A stretch of DNA of 12,842 nucleotides, from NCBI GenBank assembly GCA_003640385.1, contig RCAB01000916.1, positions 1-12,842 of the forward strand, written 5' to 3'. Both the position numbers and the translations under genes were made by a program. Under the pieces are notes generated by a model. It was not told the DNA's origin. It did not search any database and saw nothing but the letters and a program-made list of their open reading frames with translations. The stretch is from Setaria digitata (lineage: Eukaryota; Nematoda; Chromadorea; Rhabditida; Setariidae). Of the stretch, positions 1-8,023 are shown in pieces (position 1 is the stretch's first letter; every line of letters begins with the position of its first letter).

Positions 1-60
1 TATATAAATATTTAACATATATAACATACATATATAAATATATATATATATATATTATTA
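1..60. repeat. AT-rich microsatellite at window edge
   Basis: The first 60 bases are almost wholly A and T. They include an uninterrupted alternating AT run at about 38-55 and related ATATAAATA motifs before it. The window therefore opens inside low-complexity DNA, where short-read contigs often break. Confidence 0.85.
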
Positions 61-234
61 AGCTAAATGCAAATACATTTATCATGTTTTAATTAACAGC
101 GCTACACAATTTAATTATCCAAATTGAATGATTCCCATTGAATTCCATTTGCTCTGAGTTTGAGTGAGAATTTGATCCAGAATTTCGAAATGAATCTTAA
201 ATTCACTTGTAAATTTGAGGTTATTGTATTTTAC

Positions 235-286
235 CTCAATGAAAGTAAGGGGCGAAAATGAGCCTTTTCCATAGGGAGGAAAATGG
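235..286 (-). other. Exon-like block, unassigned (weak)
   Basis: This 52-base minus-strand block lies in one of the GC-richest patches of the window (241-300 is about 45% GC by hand count). Read on the minus strand it is preceded by TATTTCAG, a good nematode-type acceptor, and followed by GAG|GTAAAA, a good donor. One frame reads HFPPYGKGSFSPLTFIE with no stop, and a second frame is also open. A longer stop-free minus-strand frame of 72 codons (115-333) covers it, but the outer parts are low-complexity, including a Tyr-Ile run from the TA repeat. The peptide resembles no family I know, and blocks of this size arise by chance. Confidence 0.15.
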
Positions 287-302
287 CTGAAATACCTCAC
301 AC

Positions 303-321
303 ATATATATATATATATATA
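303..321. repeat. TA dinucleotide microsatellite
   Basis: An uninterrupted alternating AT tract of about 19 bases is followed by T-rich sequence. It forms the Tyr-Ile string in overlapping reading frames, which is a sign that those frames are not coding here. Confidence 0.9.
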
Positions 322-367
322 AATTTTTTTCATTTAATTAAAATAATTATAACTTTTTTTTTTTTAG

Positions 368-466
368 ATCAACAATTATCCGTGCAAAAAAGTTTATTTG
401 AAGGTGGCTCATTGCAGGCAACTATTTGCAATAAAATGATCACTTATTTTATGTGTAAAAGGCCAG
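368..466 (+). other. Exon-like block with acceptor and donor (weak)
   Basis: This 99-base block begins after a T tract ending in TTTTTAG and ends at CAG|GTATCT. It is open in one plus-strand frame, running from QQLSVQKSLFEGGS through MCKRP; the other two frames have stops. Its GC is about 35%, above the surroundings. If a 52-base intron (467-518, ending CTATATAG) is removed, the frame runs five more codons (EKKFL) to a TAG, so the block could be near the end of a gene. If the intron is kept, a 114-codon frame (283-627) spans the area, but its ends are encoded by TA and T/A homopolymers. No family is recognised and no upstream exon was found. Confidence 0.18.
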
Positions 467-662
467 GTATCTGGTTAATAATTTACCTGAGATTTTTTTT
501 TCTTTTTCTCCTATATAGAAAAGAAATTTCTTTAGATTTTAACTTTGATTCTTCACACTTTGGAAACGTTTTAATCACAGTATATATGATGTTGAAAGAT
601 TGGAGAGAAAAAAAAAAAAGCTTTTAAATAATGAATTATTAAGGAGAAAATTTTGAATATTC

Positions 663-710
663 AACTATATTAATTAATTGCATTGTTAAAAGTAACTATA
701 TTAATTAATT
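663..710. repeat. Spaced 17-bp direct repeat
   Basis: The motif AACTATATTAATTAATT occurs exactly at 663-679 and again at 694-710, 31 bases apart. The sequence between them differs, so this is a short direct repeat and not a clean tandem duplication. No function is evident. Confidence 0.8.
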
Positions 711-984
711 TTAAAAACTAATGAACAAGCATGTCTTTCTTCTAGCTATAAGTTCTCAACGACAATGAAGTGGACATATGGTGAAAATTTCAAATTTCAA
801 ACAAAAAAAAAAATATTTTGGGAAAAAATTTACAAGAAGCTATCCCTTCAATTATATCATTTTCATGCAATTATCAGTATTATCAATAATTGAATTTGTT
901 TTATCAGCATTAACAATTTACAAATATATTTTATTCCAGGCCACGAAAGGCTAAAAAAATTAATCGTCTCTTATTCAATTTCTG

Positions 985-1098
985 ATGTTTTACTTTTCCA
1001 TTGATAAGCTATCATCCCTCGTGCAGACGTCATATCAGATTACTAAGGTAGCAGAATTGCTTCCCGAGAAATTCTGTTTTATTTTATGCAAAAATTGA
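985..1098 (+). other. 37-codon ORF in a GC-richer island (weak)
   Basis: This small ORF (ATG at 985, TGA at 1096-1098) covers the second GC-rich patch of the window (1021-1080 is about 40% GC by hand count). It encodes a 37-residue peptide starting MFYFSIDKLSSLVQTSYQ. An AAG|GTAGCA donor-like site lies at 1047-1049 inside it. The minus strand here has stops in every frame. There is no recognisable motif, signal peptide or membrane segment, and an ORF of this length is common by chance, so only the composition makes it worth noting. Confidence 0.1.
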
Positions 1099-1121
1099 TC
1101 AGGTTTTATTGATCAGGTTTT
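1094..1121. repeat. 14-bp tandem duplication
   Basis: ATTGATCAGGTTTT is followed directly by a second copy, ATTGATCAGGTTTT, with period 14. Each copy contains the palindrome TGATCA. Confidence 0.85.
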
Positions 1122-1640
1122 TATCTGTTTAAATTTTTACATAGAAGCAATAATGATTGGCCATGATAAAAGAAATTAATCAAATGGGTAAATTTTTCAT
1201 TTCCAATTTTATACATTCCATTTCGAATATCGCATTTTTTTTTATTTCCTATTAGAAATACTTGTTTCGGTGCTATATATTTTTATGAAAAGTTCTATAA
1301 ATTCAGTAAATGAGCAGGAAATTGCAGTGAATTTTAAAATGCTACAAGTCAATTTGGACTATTAATGCGTACAAATTACAATTAGTATCATTGATAATAA
1401 TTGTTTTTTTTGTTTTTGAATTAATGAAATTAATTGAATTTTATTCAATTAAGTTTAGTCTTCGGCCATAAATCACTAAGATAAGATTTTGTTATTTAAA
1501 TGCAATTGAATCAAAGCAAAAATGAACTCAAAACTTGTCTCGAAACAATAAAATATGAAATTAGTTATATTTTAAAGGTAGAAAGAAAGTGAATTTTGCA
1601 CATAAATTTTCATTAGCGCAATTTTTCAAACGAACAGGAA
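1122..1640. other. Non-coding AT-rich stretch
   Basis: No gene, RNA or mobile element could be seen. The segment contains scattered TGATAA motifs and, at 1311-1339, a sequence (GAGCAGGAAATTGCAGTGAA onward) that reappears in diverged form at 1631-1659. This suggests an old local dispersed duplication. Confidence 0.65.
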
Positions 1641-1645
1641 ATTTG

Positions 1646-1733
1646 GGTGAATTTTAAACTTTGAAGTTTGTTTTTTTTTTCCAAAAATTTTGGTGAATTT
1701 TAAAAGTTGAAGTTCATTTTTCAAAAATTTTAT
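1646..1733. repeat. Degenerate 46-bp tandem duplication
   Basis: GGTGAATTTTAAA followed by a TTGAAGTT block and ending in CAAAAATTTT occurs at 1646-1691 and again at 1692-1733. The length difference comes mainly from a poly(T) tract in the first copy. The same GTGAATTTTAAA core, preceded by CAGGAAATT, is found around 1314-1338. Confidence 0.7.
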
Positions 1734-1774
1734 GTTGTTGGCTTAGTTATCTCTCGTAATCATGAAGGAATGAT

Positions 1775-1808
1775 AAATTTTCACGGCATATGTGAAAATT
1801 TTTCACAG
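1775..1808. other. Hairpin with alternating TTTTCAC/GTGAAAA arms
   Basis: AAATTTTCAC (1775-1784) is the exact reverse complement of GTGAAAATTT (1792-1801), with a seven-base loop. The right arm then runs into another TTTTCAC, so GTGAAAA also pairs forward with TTTTCAC across a one-base centre. Three alternating arms allow two mutually exclusive hairpins. The area lies inside a 74-codon plus-strand frame (1707-1931) that shows no other sign of being coding. Confidence 0.6.
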
Positions 1809-2070
1809 CATTTTATCAGTGATTTCGTGAATTTAGTGATAAATCAATCAAATACTCCGAAAAATTCTAGCTATAATATTATGCACACAATAATTACAAT
1901 TTCACACACTTTTCATTTGTTACAACTATAATTAATGATTTATTAATTATTAATCATTAAAATGGAGGTATTTTTCCAATCATTATGATTTTCTTTGTAG
2001 ATTACACGGCAAAGACAAAAATTAAAGTGATAATAAATATTACAATATTCAAATTTAATTTTACGCGGTT

Positions 2071-2150
2071 TTATGTGATAAGATTTGATGATAACAACGA
2101 AAGAATGATTTTACGTGATAAGATTTGATGATAAAATAGAAAGAAGAAGG
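2071..2150. repeat. 40-bp tandem duplication carrying GATA sites
   Basis: Two adjacent 40-base units (2071-2110 and 2111-2150) share TTAYGTGATAAGATTTGATG and the ATAA after it, and then diverge. Each holds one TGATAAG and one TGATAA. The left halves are nearly identical and the right halves only partly, so the duplication is either old or imperfect. Confidence 0.8.
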
Positions 2151-2159
2151 CTTGAAACT

Positions 2160-3030
2160 TAAAAATTTCTATTACATTATTAATAAGCACATCTTAAATA
2201 AACTACAAACATAATTAACAACGAATATCAATTCAATAATGATAAAAACAATAATGACATCTGTTATGTAGTGATAAAATGATGATAATCAATATTTTAA
2301 TTTGGAAAAAAAAAAAAAAGATTCATAAACCGTTTTTTTTTTTTTTATAACGTTTCTGTTTTATTCAATAAAAGCTTATCGATAATTCTTTATCATGAAT
2401 AAAACAATGATCCTGATTAGATACTGCCATATTTCCAACCACCAAATCGTTCAGCTGCATATGTGAGATTTTTCTCGAGAAACTAGCCCATTAATACGTT
2501 TCGATTCTTGACCTCTTTGAATTTTTACAATTATTTTCTTTAATAACAAAGTTGAATTAAATTTAAAAAATAGGGCATCAAATTAAATGTCTAAAAGAAA
2601 AAAAAAATGAAACATCATCCATGCAGATATTTATAATTAGCAGGTTTAGTAAAAATTTCATTTCGTGTTCGGGAGTATTAAATTTAAATTTAAATTAAAT
2701 TATTCGTTGAAAATTTCAAGTGCTAAATACTTTTTTTCTTGGTATTGGATAACTCTACGATAATAATGCTAAAAATTTAGCTAACAATCTCGAAATAATA
2801 GATTTTTCTAGCAAACGTTTAATTATTTGCTCAATTATTTCATTTTGAGAAATTTGAAAAAAAAAAAAGAAAAAAAAAAAGAAAAAAGAAAAAATTAAAA
2901 ATTTATCATTATAAATTCGAGAACATAAAACACTACAGCTATAATATTTACTTTCTATCATAAAAGTTTAAGTTTGGAAGAAGTTTGTTTACCTGTCGAA
3001 ACTGTTGTTATTTTGTTTTGCTTTTTACAA
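2160..3030. other. Non-coding AT-rich stretch
   Basis: No credible gene was found. It holds several TGATAA/TTATCA motifs, an A14/T14 inverted pair (2306-2346), a self-complementary AATTTAAATTTAAATT tract near 2680-2697, and A-rich purine runs around 2858-2893. A 68-codon minus-strand frame (2755-2961) is largely a poly-phenylalanine run from this A tract and is not treated as a gene. Confidence 0.65.
2306..2346. other. A14 / T14 inverted pair
   Basis: Fourteen A residues (2306-2319) are followed by 13 mixed bases and then fourteen T residues (2333-2346). The two tracts could pair as a 14-bp stem with a 13-base loop. In a genome full of homopolymer tracts, the pairing may be accidental. Confidence 0.6.
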
Positions 3031-3036
3031 AACTCA

Positions 3037-3112
3037 ACACTTCCTAATAATTATAAAAAATAAAAAAGCATTTGACACTTCCTAATAATTATAAAAAATA
3101 AAAAAGCATTTG
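3037..3112. repeat. Perfect 38-bp tandem duplication
   Basis: The unit beginning ACACTTCCTAATAATTATAA and ending AGCATTTG is present twice, at 3037-3074 and 3075-3112, with no mismatch. Such identity in non-coding DNA implies a recent duplication, or an assembly error at this spot. Confidence 0.95.
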
Positions 3113-3720
3113 AAATGATCTTTTTCTAAAATTATTTCCTCTAAATAATTAAAATATATATATATTTCTAATCTAAATATCTTAAAAAAGAAAAAATGTA
3201 TGATCCAAATATCTGAAAAAAGAGAAAAAAAAAAAAAATTAGCAAAATATTGCATTTTTCGGTTATATTAATTATTGCTTTAAAATACGTTAAATTCCTG
3301 TAACACAATAATAAATTGATAATAAAATTATTGATTTCAATTTTTAAATTTATAAAGTAAATAATAAATAACATATACTAGCATCGTATTTTATCATCAT
3401 CGATTGCTTGAGCACATTCGCACAAAACCTGTTAATATTTATCATCATTATCAGTAGTCATTTAGCCATAACAGGACAACAATGTAACATGATAAAATGG
3501 TACGTTTTTTTTTTTTTTTTTCCGGAAAATAAAACTAAGTAAATTGTTTTGCAACCGGATTCATCGGTTTCAGAAGATTTAATATGCTTATCAAAAATAC
3601 CTAAAAGAAAAAGAAGGAAAAAAAGTGATAATGAATAAAGTATTATATTTTTAAATCATAAATTAGTTTTGAGATTTGCTCAATTTAATGCAACATTTAT
3701 CCTGCTATGTTTAAAATCAA
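3113..3720. other. Non-coding AT-rich stretch
   Basis: No gene was seen. It includes a short AT microsatellite near 3153-3166, A- and T-runs, and TTATCA/TGATAA motifs clustered at 3391-3490. A 68-codon minus-strand frame (3168-3374) is very rich in Ile, Asn, Leu and Phe, as expected for translated AT-rich spacer, and is not called. Confidence 0.65.
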
Positions 3721-3725
3721 TTTTG

Positions 3726-3776
3726 TGCATTTGATAAGGTCTACTTTTGCATTTGATAAAAGGCCTTTATTGATAA
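3726..3776. repeat. Short repeat with three TGATAA motifs
   Basis: TGCATTTGATAA occurs at 3726-3737 and 3748-3759, spaced 22 bases, and a third TGATAAG follows near 3771. Three GATA-type sites on one strand within about 50 bases could be a binding cluster or a decayed tandem repeat. Confidence 0.65.
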
Positions 3777-3814
3777 GCACATCATAATTAAATTCTTATT
3801 TTTCTTATCTTTCG

Positions 3815-3836
3815 TTTTTTTTTTTTTTTTTTTTTT
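3815..3836. repeat. Poly(T) tract of 22
   Basis: An uninterrupted run of 22 T residues. About 18 bases downstream lies a short inverted repeat (TTCGATAT/ATATCGAA, 3855-3872, two-base loop). Confidence 0.9.
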
Positions 3837-3872
3837 CTATGTTATTGATTTAGCTTCGATATCAATATCGAA

Positions 3873-4368
3873 CACTTAAAATAAATAATTTATTTATTTC
3901 TATCACGAATTTCGGTTTGTGCAACATCTGCAGTTAACTTAACTCACTTAAAGTCATTTCAAAGTTCTGGATAAATTTATGTGGCAATTAATTAGTTAAG
4001 CTTTTTCAGGAGAGCAAGGAAAAAGAAAATATTCGAAATGATATACTAAAAGAGCTTGAGGAATTCATTTTGTATTTTTATTTGAAAAAAAAAAAAAAAG
4101 TTTTAAATAACTGCAGGAAAAGTACAATAATTATTTATTTTTTTTTTAATGCATTTCGTATTAAAAATAGTTTGTATGCAAAGCAAAATGAAATGTCTGC
4201 GATTGGTAGTTATTATAAATGAGCTATTATTCACTAATTATGTTAATAATTTTCTGCAATTATTTTCATATTGATCAGAAAGTCAAGAAATCTGCAACAA
4301 TGCTGGAAAATATCTGCTGAGTTTTATTAATTAATAAGCAATTCCAACAAAAAAAAAAAATTAATTAA
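3873..4368. other. Non-coding AT-rich stretch
   Basis: Nothing gene-like was found. There are A and T tracts (about 4086-4099 and 4136-4148) and one TTTTTCAG acceptor-like site near 4004-4010, which has no supporting open frame behind it. Confidence 0.6.
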
Positions 4369-4717
4369 ATGATGACAATGATCAAGGATGGTGATGACAA
4401 CAATCATGATAATGCATTATGAATTATGATGACGAGAATGAGATGAATAGAAATGAGTATAAAATGACTGATAATGATGTAAGTGAATCAAGATATAGTG
4501 AAACAAAATGATGATAACGGTGCTGTATTATGCTGCAGTAAAAATCATGATAATGTAGAATGAATGGCAATGATAATGATAATACTAATGATAACAGTGT
4601 GAAATGAATAATGTTGGTGATTAAAATGCAGGCTGATGGTGATAACGATAATACTGATAATCATGTAAAATGGTACGATAGTAGCACGAAGATAATGGTG
4701 ATAATGATTATGGTGAT
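4369..4717. repeat. Degenerate GAT/AAT repeat with ten TGATAA motifs
   Basis: About 350 bases consist largely of ATG, GAT and AAT triplets. They form irregular strings such as TGATAATGATAAT and GGTGATAACGATAAT, and the plus strand is clearly poor in C. By hand I count ten TGATAA motifs, all on the plus strand. It has the look of an old triplet or hexamer microsatellite decayed by point mutation. A dense GATA-factor binding cluster is an alternative. No long open frame spans it. Confidence 0.75.
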
Positions 4718-4833
4718 TTTACAGTAATTTCTTACTTTTATCTAGTCTCTTGCTTAATTACTTTTTTTGGTCCATAAAATTTCTTGCTTCAAAAGGATGC
4801 GTTTTTAAATTTTGAAAACAAAAGTATTGAAAA

Positions 4834-4894
4834 AGACGAAATTTCAGTTTTCTTTCTGAAAGTACGAAATTTTTTAAAATTTCTTTCTGAAAGT
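4834..4894. repeat. Imperfect 31-bp tandem duplication
   Basis: ACGAAATTT...TTTCTTTCTGAAAG occurs twice with a 31-base offset between the TTCTTTCTGAAAGT cores. The second copy contains extra T residues. It sits in a 75-codon plus-strand frame (4784-5011) whose composition (Phe, Lys, Asn, Ser) is that of translated spacer, so I do not call a gene. Confidence 0.65.
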
Positions 4895-4899
4895 TTTTT

Positions 4900-5551
4900 T
4901 TTTCTAAATTGTTCTGATAGTAATTTATGCGAAGATTTTTTTGCTAAATCATTCACAAGTTGGAATCAAAAAAAAAAGCGGATAACCTCTCTCTTTAATT
5001 ATTTTAATTAGTTCAATAATCTAATTTAGCTTATTTCATTCGAAATTTTCGATTTTTGGTTGTTTCCAATTAATAGTAATTATGAAGCGAATTTTTAATA
5101 TAAATGAATAATAAATGGAAATTTCCTGTAATGAAGTATCGAATAACAGAAAAATTAATATTATTGATTATTTTGATAATTTAATAAGGACAAAGAAAAT
5201 TGTAATTAATTGTTACCATTAAATTTTTTTTTTTTTTTTTTTTACACTACAAAAAATTCTTCAAATTTTCCATATGGCATTTTGCAACCCATAATGAGTG
5301 CAATTTTTTTTTTTTGGTTTTAATATCCAAATCTTTCAAAAAGTAAAAAATTTAAAAATTTTTCAAAATAAAAAAGAAGAAAGCAAATTCTTTAAATCGT
5401 TATTCCTGTTTTTTTTTTTTTTTTTTTAATTAAATTACCAAATAGATTTAACAGAAACAATTAATTGTTAATTGAAAATAAATAAATAAATAATCCTATG
5501 AAGCTGTTAAAATTACTCAGAAAAGATATTCATATGGAATGTTATAAAACG
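4900..5551. other. Non-coding AT-rich stretch before the minisatellite
   Basis: No gene or RNA was seen. It holds three T-tracts of about 12 to 18 (near 5226, 5304 and 5410) and an AAAATAAATAAATAAATAA run near 5475-5492. CATATGGAAT near 5531 lies just before the diverged edge of the repeat array. Confidence 0.6.
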
Positions 5552-6406
5552 GGCTGGAATTCATCATCTTATCTATGGAATCAGAATCTGAATCAATAGC
5601 ATATGAATCATTATAATTCTACAGATGCAGTAGGCTGGAATTATCTTATCCATGGAATCTGAATCGCTATAATTCTACAGATGCAGTAGGCTGGAATTAT
5701 CTTATCCATGGAATCTGAATCGCTATAATTCCACAGGTGCAACAGGTCAGAATTCATCTTATCCATGGAATCTGAATCGCTATAATTCCACAGGTGCAAC
5801 AGGGCAGAATTCATCTTATCCATGGAATCTGAATCGCTATAATTCCACAGGTGCAACAGGGCAGAATTCATCTTATCCATGGAATCTGAATCGCTATAAT
5901 TCCACAGGTGCAACAGGGCAGAATTCATCTTATCCATGGAATCTGAATCGCTATAATTCCACAGGTGCAACAGGGCAGAATTCATCTTATCCATGGAATC
6001 TGAATCGCTATAATTCCACAGGTGCAACAGGGCAGAATTCATCTTATCCATGGAATCTGAATCGCTATAATTCCACAGGTGCAACAGGGCAGAATTCATC
6101 TTATCCATGGAATCTGAATCGCTATAATTCCACAGGTGCAACAGGGCAGAATTCATCTTATCCATGGAATCTGAATCGCTATAATTCCACAGGTGCAACA
6201 GGGCAGAATTCATCTTATCCATGGAATCTGAATCGCTATAATTCCACAGGTGCAACAGGGCAGAATTCATCTTATCCATGGAATCTGAATCGCTATAATT
6301 CCACAGGTGCAACAGGGCAGAATTCATCTTATCCATGGAATCTGAATCGCTATAATTCCACAGGTGCAACAGGGCAGAATTCATCTTATCCATGGAATCT
6401 GAATCT
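5552..6406. repeat. 57-bp minisatellite array, about 14 copies
   Basis: The array has an 81-base diverged copy (5552-5632), two 56-base copies (5633-5688, 5689-5744), one 57-base copy with a single difference (5745-5801), ten identical 57-base copies (5802-6371) and a partial copy (6372-6406). The unit contains GAATTC, CTTATCC, CCATGG and CACAGGTG, so the core has a GATA-type and an E-box-type site per copy. GC is about 40%, well above the flanks. The minus strand is open from 6393 to 5641 with repeat peptide MDKMNSALLHLWNYSDSDS. The plus strand is open from 5673 to 6458 with NSSYPWNLNRYNSTGATGQ but has no ATG. The 56-base copies shift both frames, and the minus-strand start is simply the ATG inside the repeat. 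I read it as non-coding satellite DNA. Confidence 0.97.
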
Positions 6407-6409
6407 GAA

Positions 6410-7020
6410 TCACGAACATTTTATAGCAGCAGTGAAAGAATGCAACTCAATCTTTTTATAGGTCTTTTGCGAATTGAAGAAATAATTTTGAAGTATTGCG
6501 CCAAAATTTTCTGCAAACCCATTCATTCAGCAAAATTCATTGCTTGATTTTTCTTCGAAAAACAAACAAACAAATTAAAAATAAATAAAAAAAGAAAAGA
6601 GAAACAAAAATGCTAATAATTTAAATTTCAATAATTATAAAGCATATGAAAAGTTTCCGCTCTTATTTTTTTTCATTTTTTTTGTTTACGAATTCTCTAA
6701 CAAATAAATAAACTGTTATTCTATTGTACTAGTGTAAACAAGTGATGCAATGTTAAAATTTTTTTTAAAGAACAAGAAAAAAAAAGTGATCTAACCTTTT
6801 CCTTTGGACTTAAGACTTTTTGCAGATCTTATAAATTATTAAAATTTCAACTTATAATTATTAAAATTCATATTTTCCATTCAGAAAATAAAACGAGAAA
6901 AAATAATTCAAAAAAAAAAGATATTATGATCAAAATCATTATTTATTAAAAATAAAACAAAAAAGAAAAGATAACGATAAAATAACAAAAGAAAATCTTC
7001 AGAAGGTTTGATAATAATTA
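6410..7020. other. Non-coding AT-rich stretch after the minisatellite
   Basis: No convincing gene was found. A minus-strand frame of about 30 codons after a TTTGCAG (near 6511) lacks a polypyrimidine tract. A 23-base imperfect duplication of CTTATAAATTATTAAAATT type lies at about 6828-6873. AATAAA on the minus strand at 6947-6942 lies about 75 bases beyond the stop of the candidate gene at 7023 and could be its polyadenylation signal. Confidence 0.55.
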
Positions 7021-7022
7021 TT

Positions 7023-7308
7023 TCAATCTGTACACCGAATCACTCTTATCATCGAAAAAAAAATACTAAATGAAATTTTTCCAACTAAATAATTAATTTT
7101 CGGTGGAACAGTGTCGAACTTTTTCCTGCTGTAAGATATCTAAGTGAAAGATTTCAAAAGAAATGAAATTATTTCTAGAAAAAAAAAAGGATATTTTCTC
7201 CAATTTAACAACTAATTATAAAAAACTTATCTATTTTACTAAACAATTAATTAATTAAATTATTCTTACCTTTTGCTTTTTCAGCGATTCTACAATTCTT
7301 TCAAACAT
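7023..7308 (-). CDS. Candidate two-exon small gene, unknown product
   Basis: Exon 1 runs from an ATG at 7308-7306 to 7270 and encodes MFERIVESLKKQK. It ends at AAAAG|GTAAGAAT, an almost ideal donor. A 130-base intron (7269-7140) ends in TTTCACTTAG. Exon 2 (7139-7023) continues in phase for 38 codons, starting ISYSRKKFDTVPPKINYLVG, to a TGA at 7025-7023. The total is 51 residues, basic, with no recognised domain. There is an in-frame TGA two codons before the ATG, so this start is the first possible. A minus-strand AATAAA lies about 75 bases beyond the stop. Other acceptors in the intron (TTTTTTCTAG, ATCTTACAG) lead to early stops. The model could also be chance, or the 5' end of a longer gene. 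The opposite strand carries a competing exon-like frame over 7285-7392. Confidence 0.25.
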
Positions 7309-7392
7309 ATCTCACAAATGTTAACCGGAAATAATAGTGCAGCATACCGTATCGGATACAGTAAAAGATCTAACTCTTTTAATCAAATATAG
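7285..7392 (+). other. Competing plus-strand exon-like frame (weak)
   Basis: A pyrimidine-rich stretch ending CTTTTTCAG at 7284 is followed by a frame open for 35 codons, starting RFYNSFKHISQMLTGNNSAA, to TAG at 7390-7392. A possible donor ACA|GTAAAA lies at 7360/7361. The other two plus-strand frames stop early. GC of 7321-7380 is about 37%. It overlaps the proposed minus-strand first exon, and the same bases serve as acceptor on one strand and donor on the other, so at most one model is likely to be right. Confidence 0.15.
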
Positions 7393-7399
7393 CTTAAAT

Positions 7400-7990
7400 T
7401 AACCCGTAATTAGCTGGCAATTAAACTAATTAAAGCAAATAAATTTTGTACTTTTGTATTCTATCAAAAATATTTAGAAATATTATCATATTTTAGATTT
7501 CCTTCTTCACTTTGCGTCACCATTCCATTCAACACATTTTCGCATCGCTTTTTATTTGGTTTATTTTTTATTTCTTCTCGCATATTTTTAGAAATGAAAA
7601 GCAAAAATAAGCGGCAATTAATTGCAAATAATAAAAATTGCTAAATAAAAAATTCGTCAGAACTTAAGAACTAAATTAATAGGAACTGAATATAAGAGTG
7701 CTAAAAAAAGTTTGCTGAAAACTAGCAATTTTGAAAGAAAATTACATTTGAAATTTATTTATTGAAATTTTTTCTTTTTTCCTTTTTTTTTTTTTTGGAA
7801 TTAATTAAAATTTACACCGGAAAATTTCTTATCAAAATACTACAGTCATCATTTATTCAATGCACTACTCCGTTCTAATACGGAAAATTATCACATAATG
7901 ATAAGTAATATCCCTTCCTATAAATCTCACAAAAACTATCTTTATCGATAATCGTACGACATAATAATCCACCAGGTGTTAATTCACATC
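7400..7990. other. Non-coding AT-rich stretch
   Basis: Nothing gene-like was found. GATA motifs occur at about 7486, 7830, 7889 and 7900, and there is a T tract near 7784-7796. CACCAGGTG near 7970 is an isolated E-box-type motif. Confidence 0.6.

Positions 7991-7994
<4 letters not shown>

Positions 7995-8023
<29 letters not shown>

Noticed and set aside
283..627. 114-codon plus-strand ORF as an intact gene
   Set aside because: Its ends are made of translated TA microsatellite and T/A homopolymers (Tyr-Ile, poly-Phe, poly-Lys). Only the middle block 368-466 looks exon-like and is listed separately.
2490..2515. tRNA B-box-like TTTCGATTC
   Set aside because: The flanking bases do not form a T-stem and no A-box or cloverleaf could be placed upstream.
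2755..3374. Two 68-codon minus-strand ORFs (2755-2961, 3168-3374)
   Set aside because: Both owe their length to A-rich tracts read as poly-Phe and show no motif or splice support.
5641..6393. 250-residue repeat protein on the minus strand
   Set aside because: The frame exists only because the unit is 57 bases long. The ATG is inside the repeat, a stop lies ten codons upstream in the same frame (6423-6421), and the 56-base copies shift the frame at the C-terminal end.
5552..6406. CRISPR array
   Set aside because: The units are continuous identical 57-base tandem copies with no unique spacers, and the surrounding DNA is eukaryotic in character.
6430..6511. Second exon (KILAQYFKII...) for the minus-strand gene model
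   Set aside because: The frame is in phase, but its TTTGCAG acceptor lacks a pyrimidine tract and the intron would be long. The nearer TTTCACTTAG acceptor gives a simpler model.
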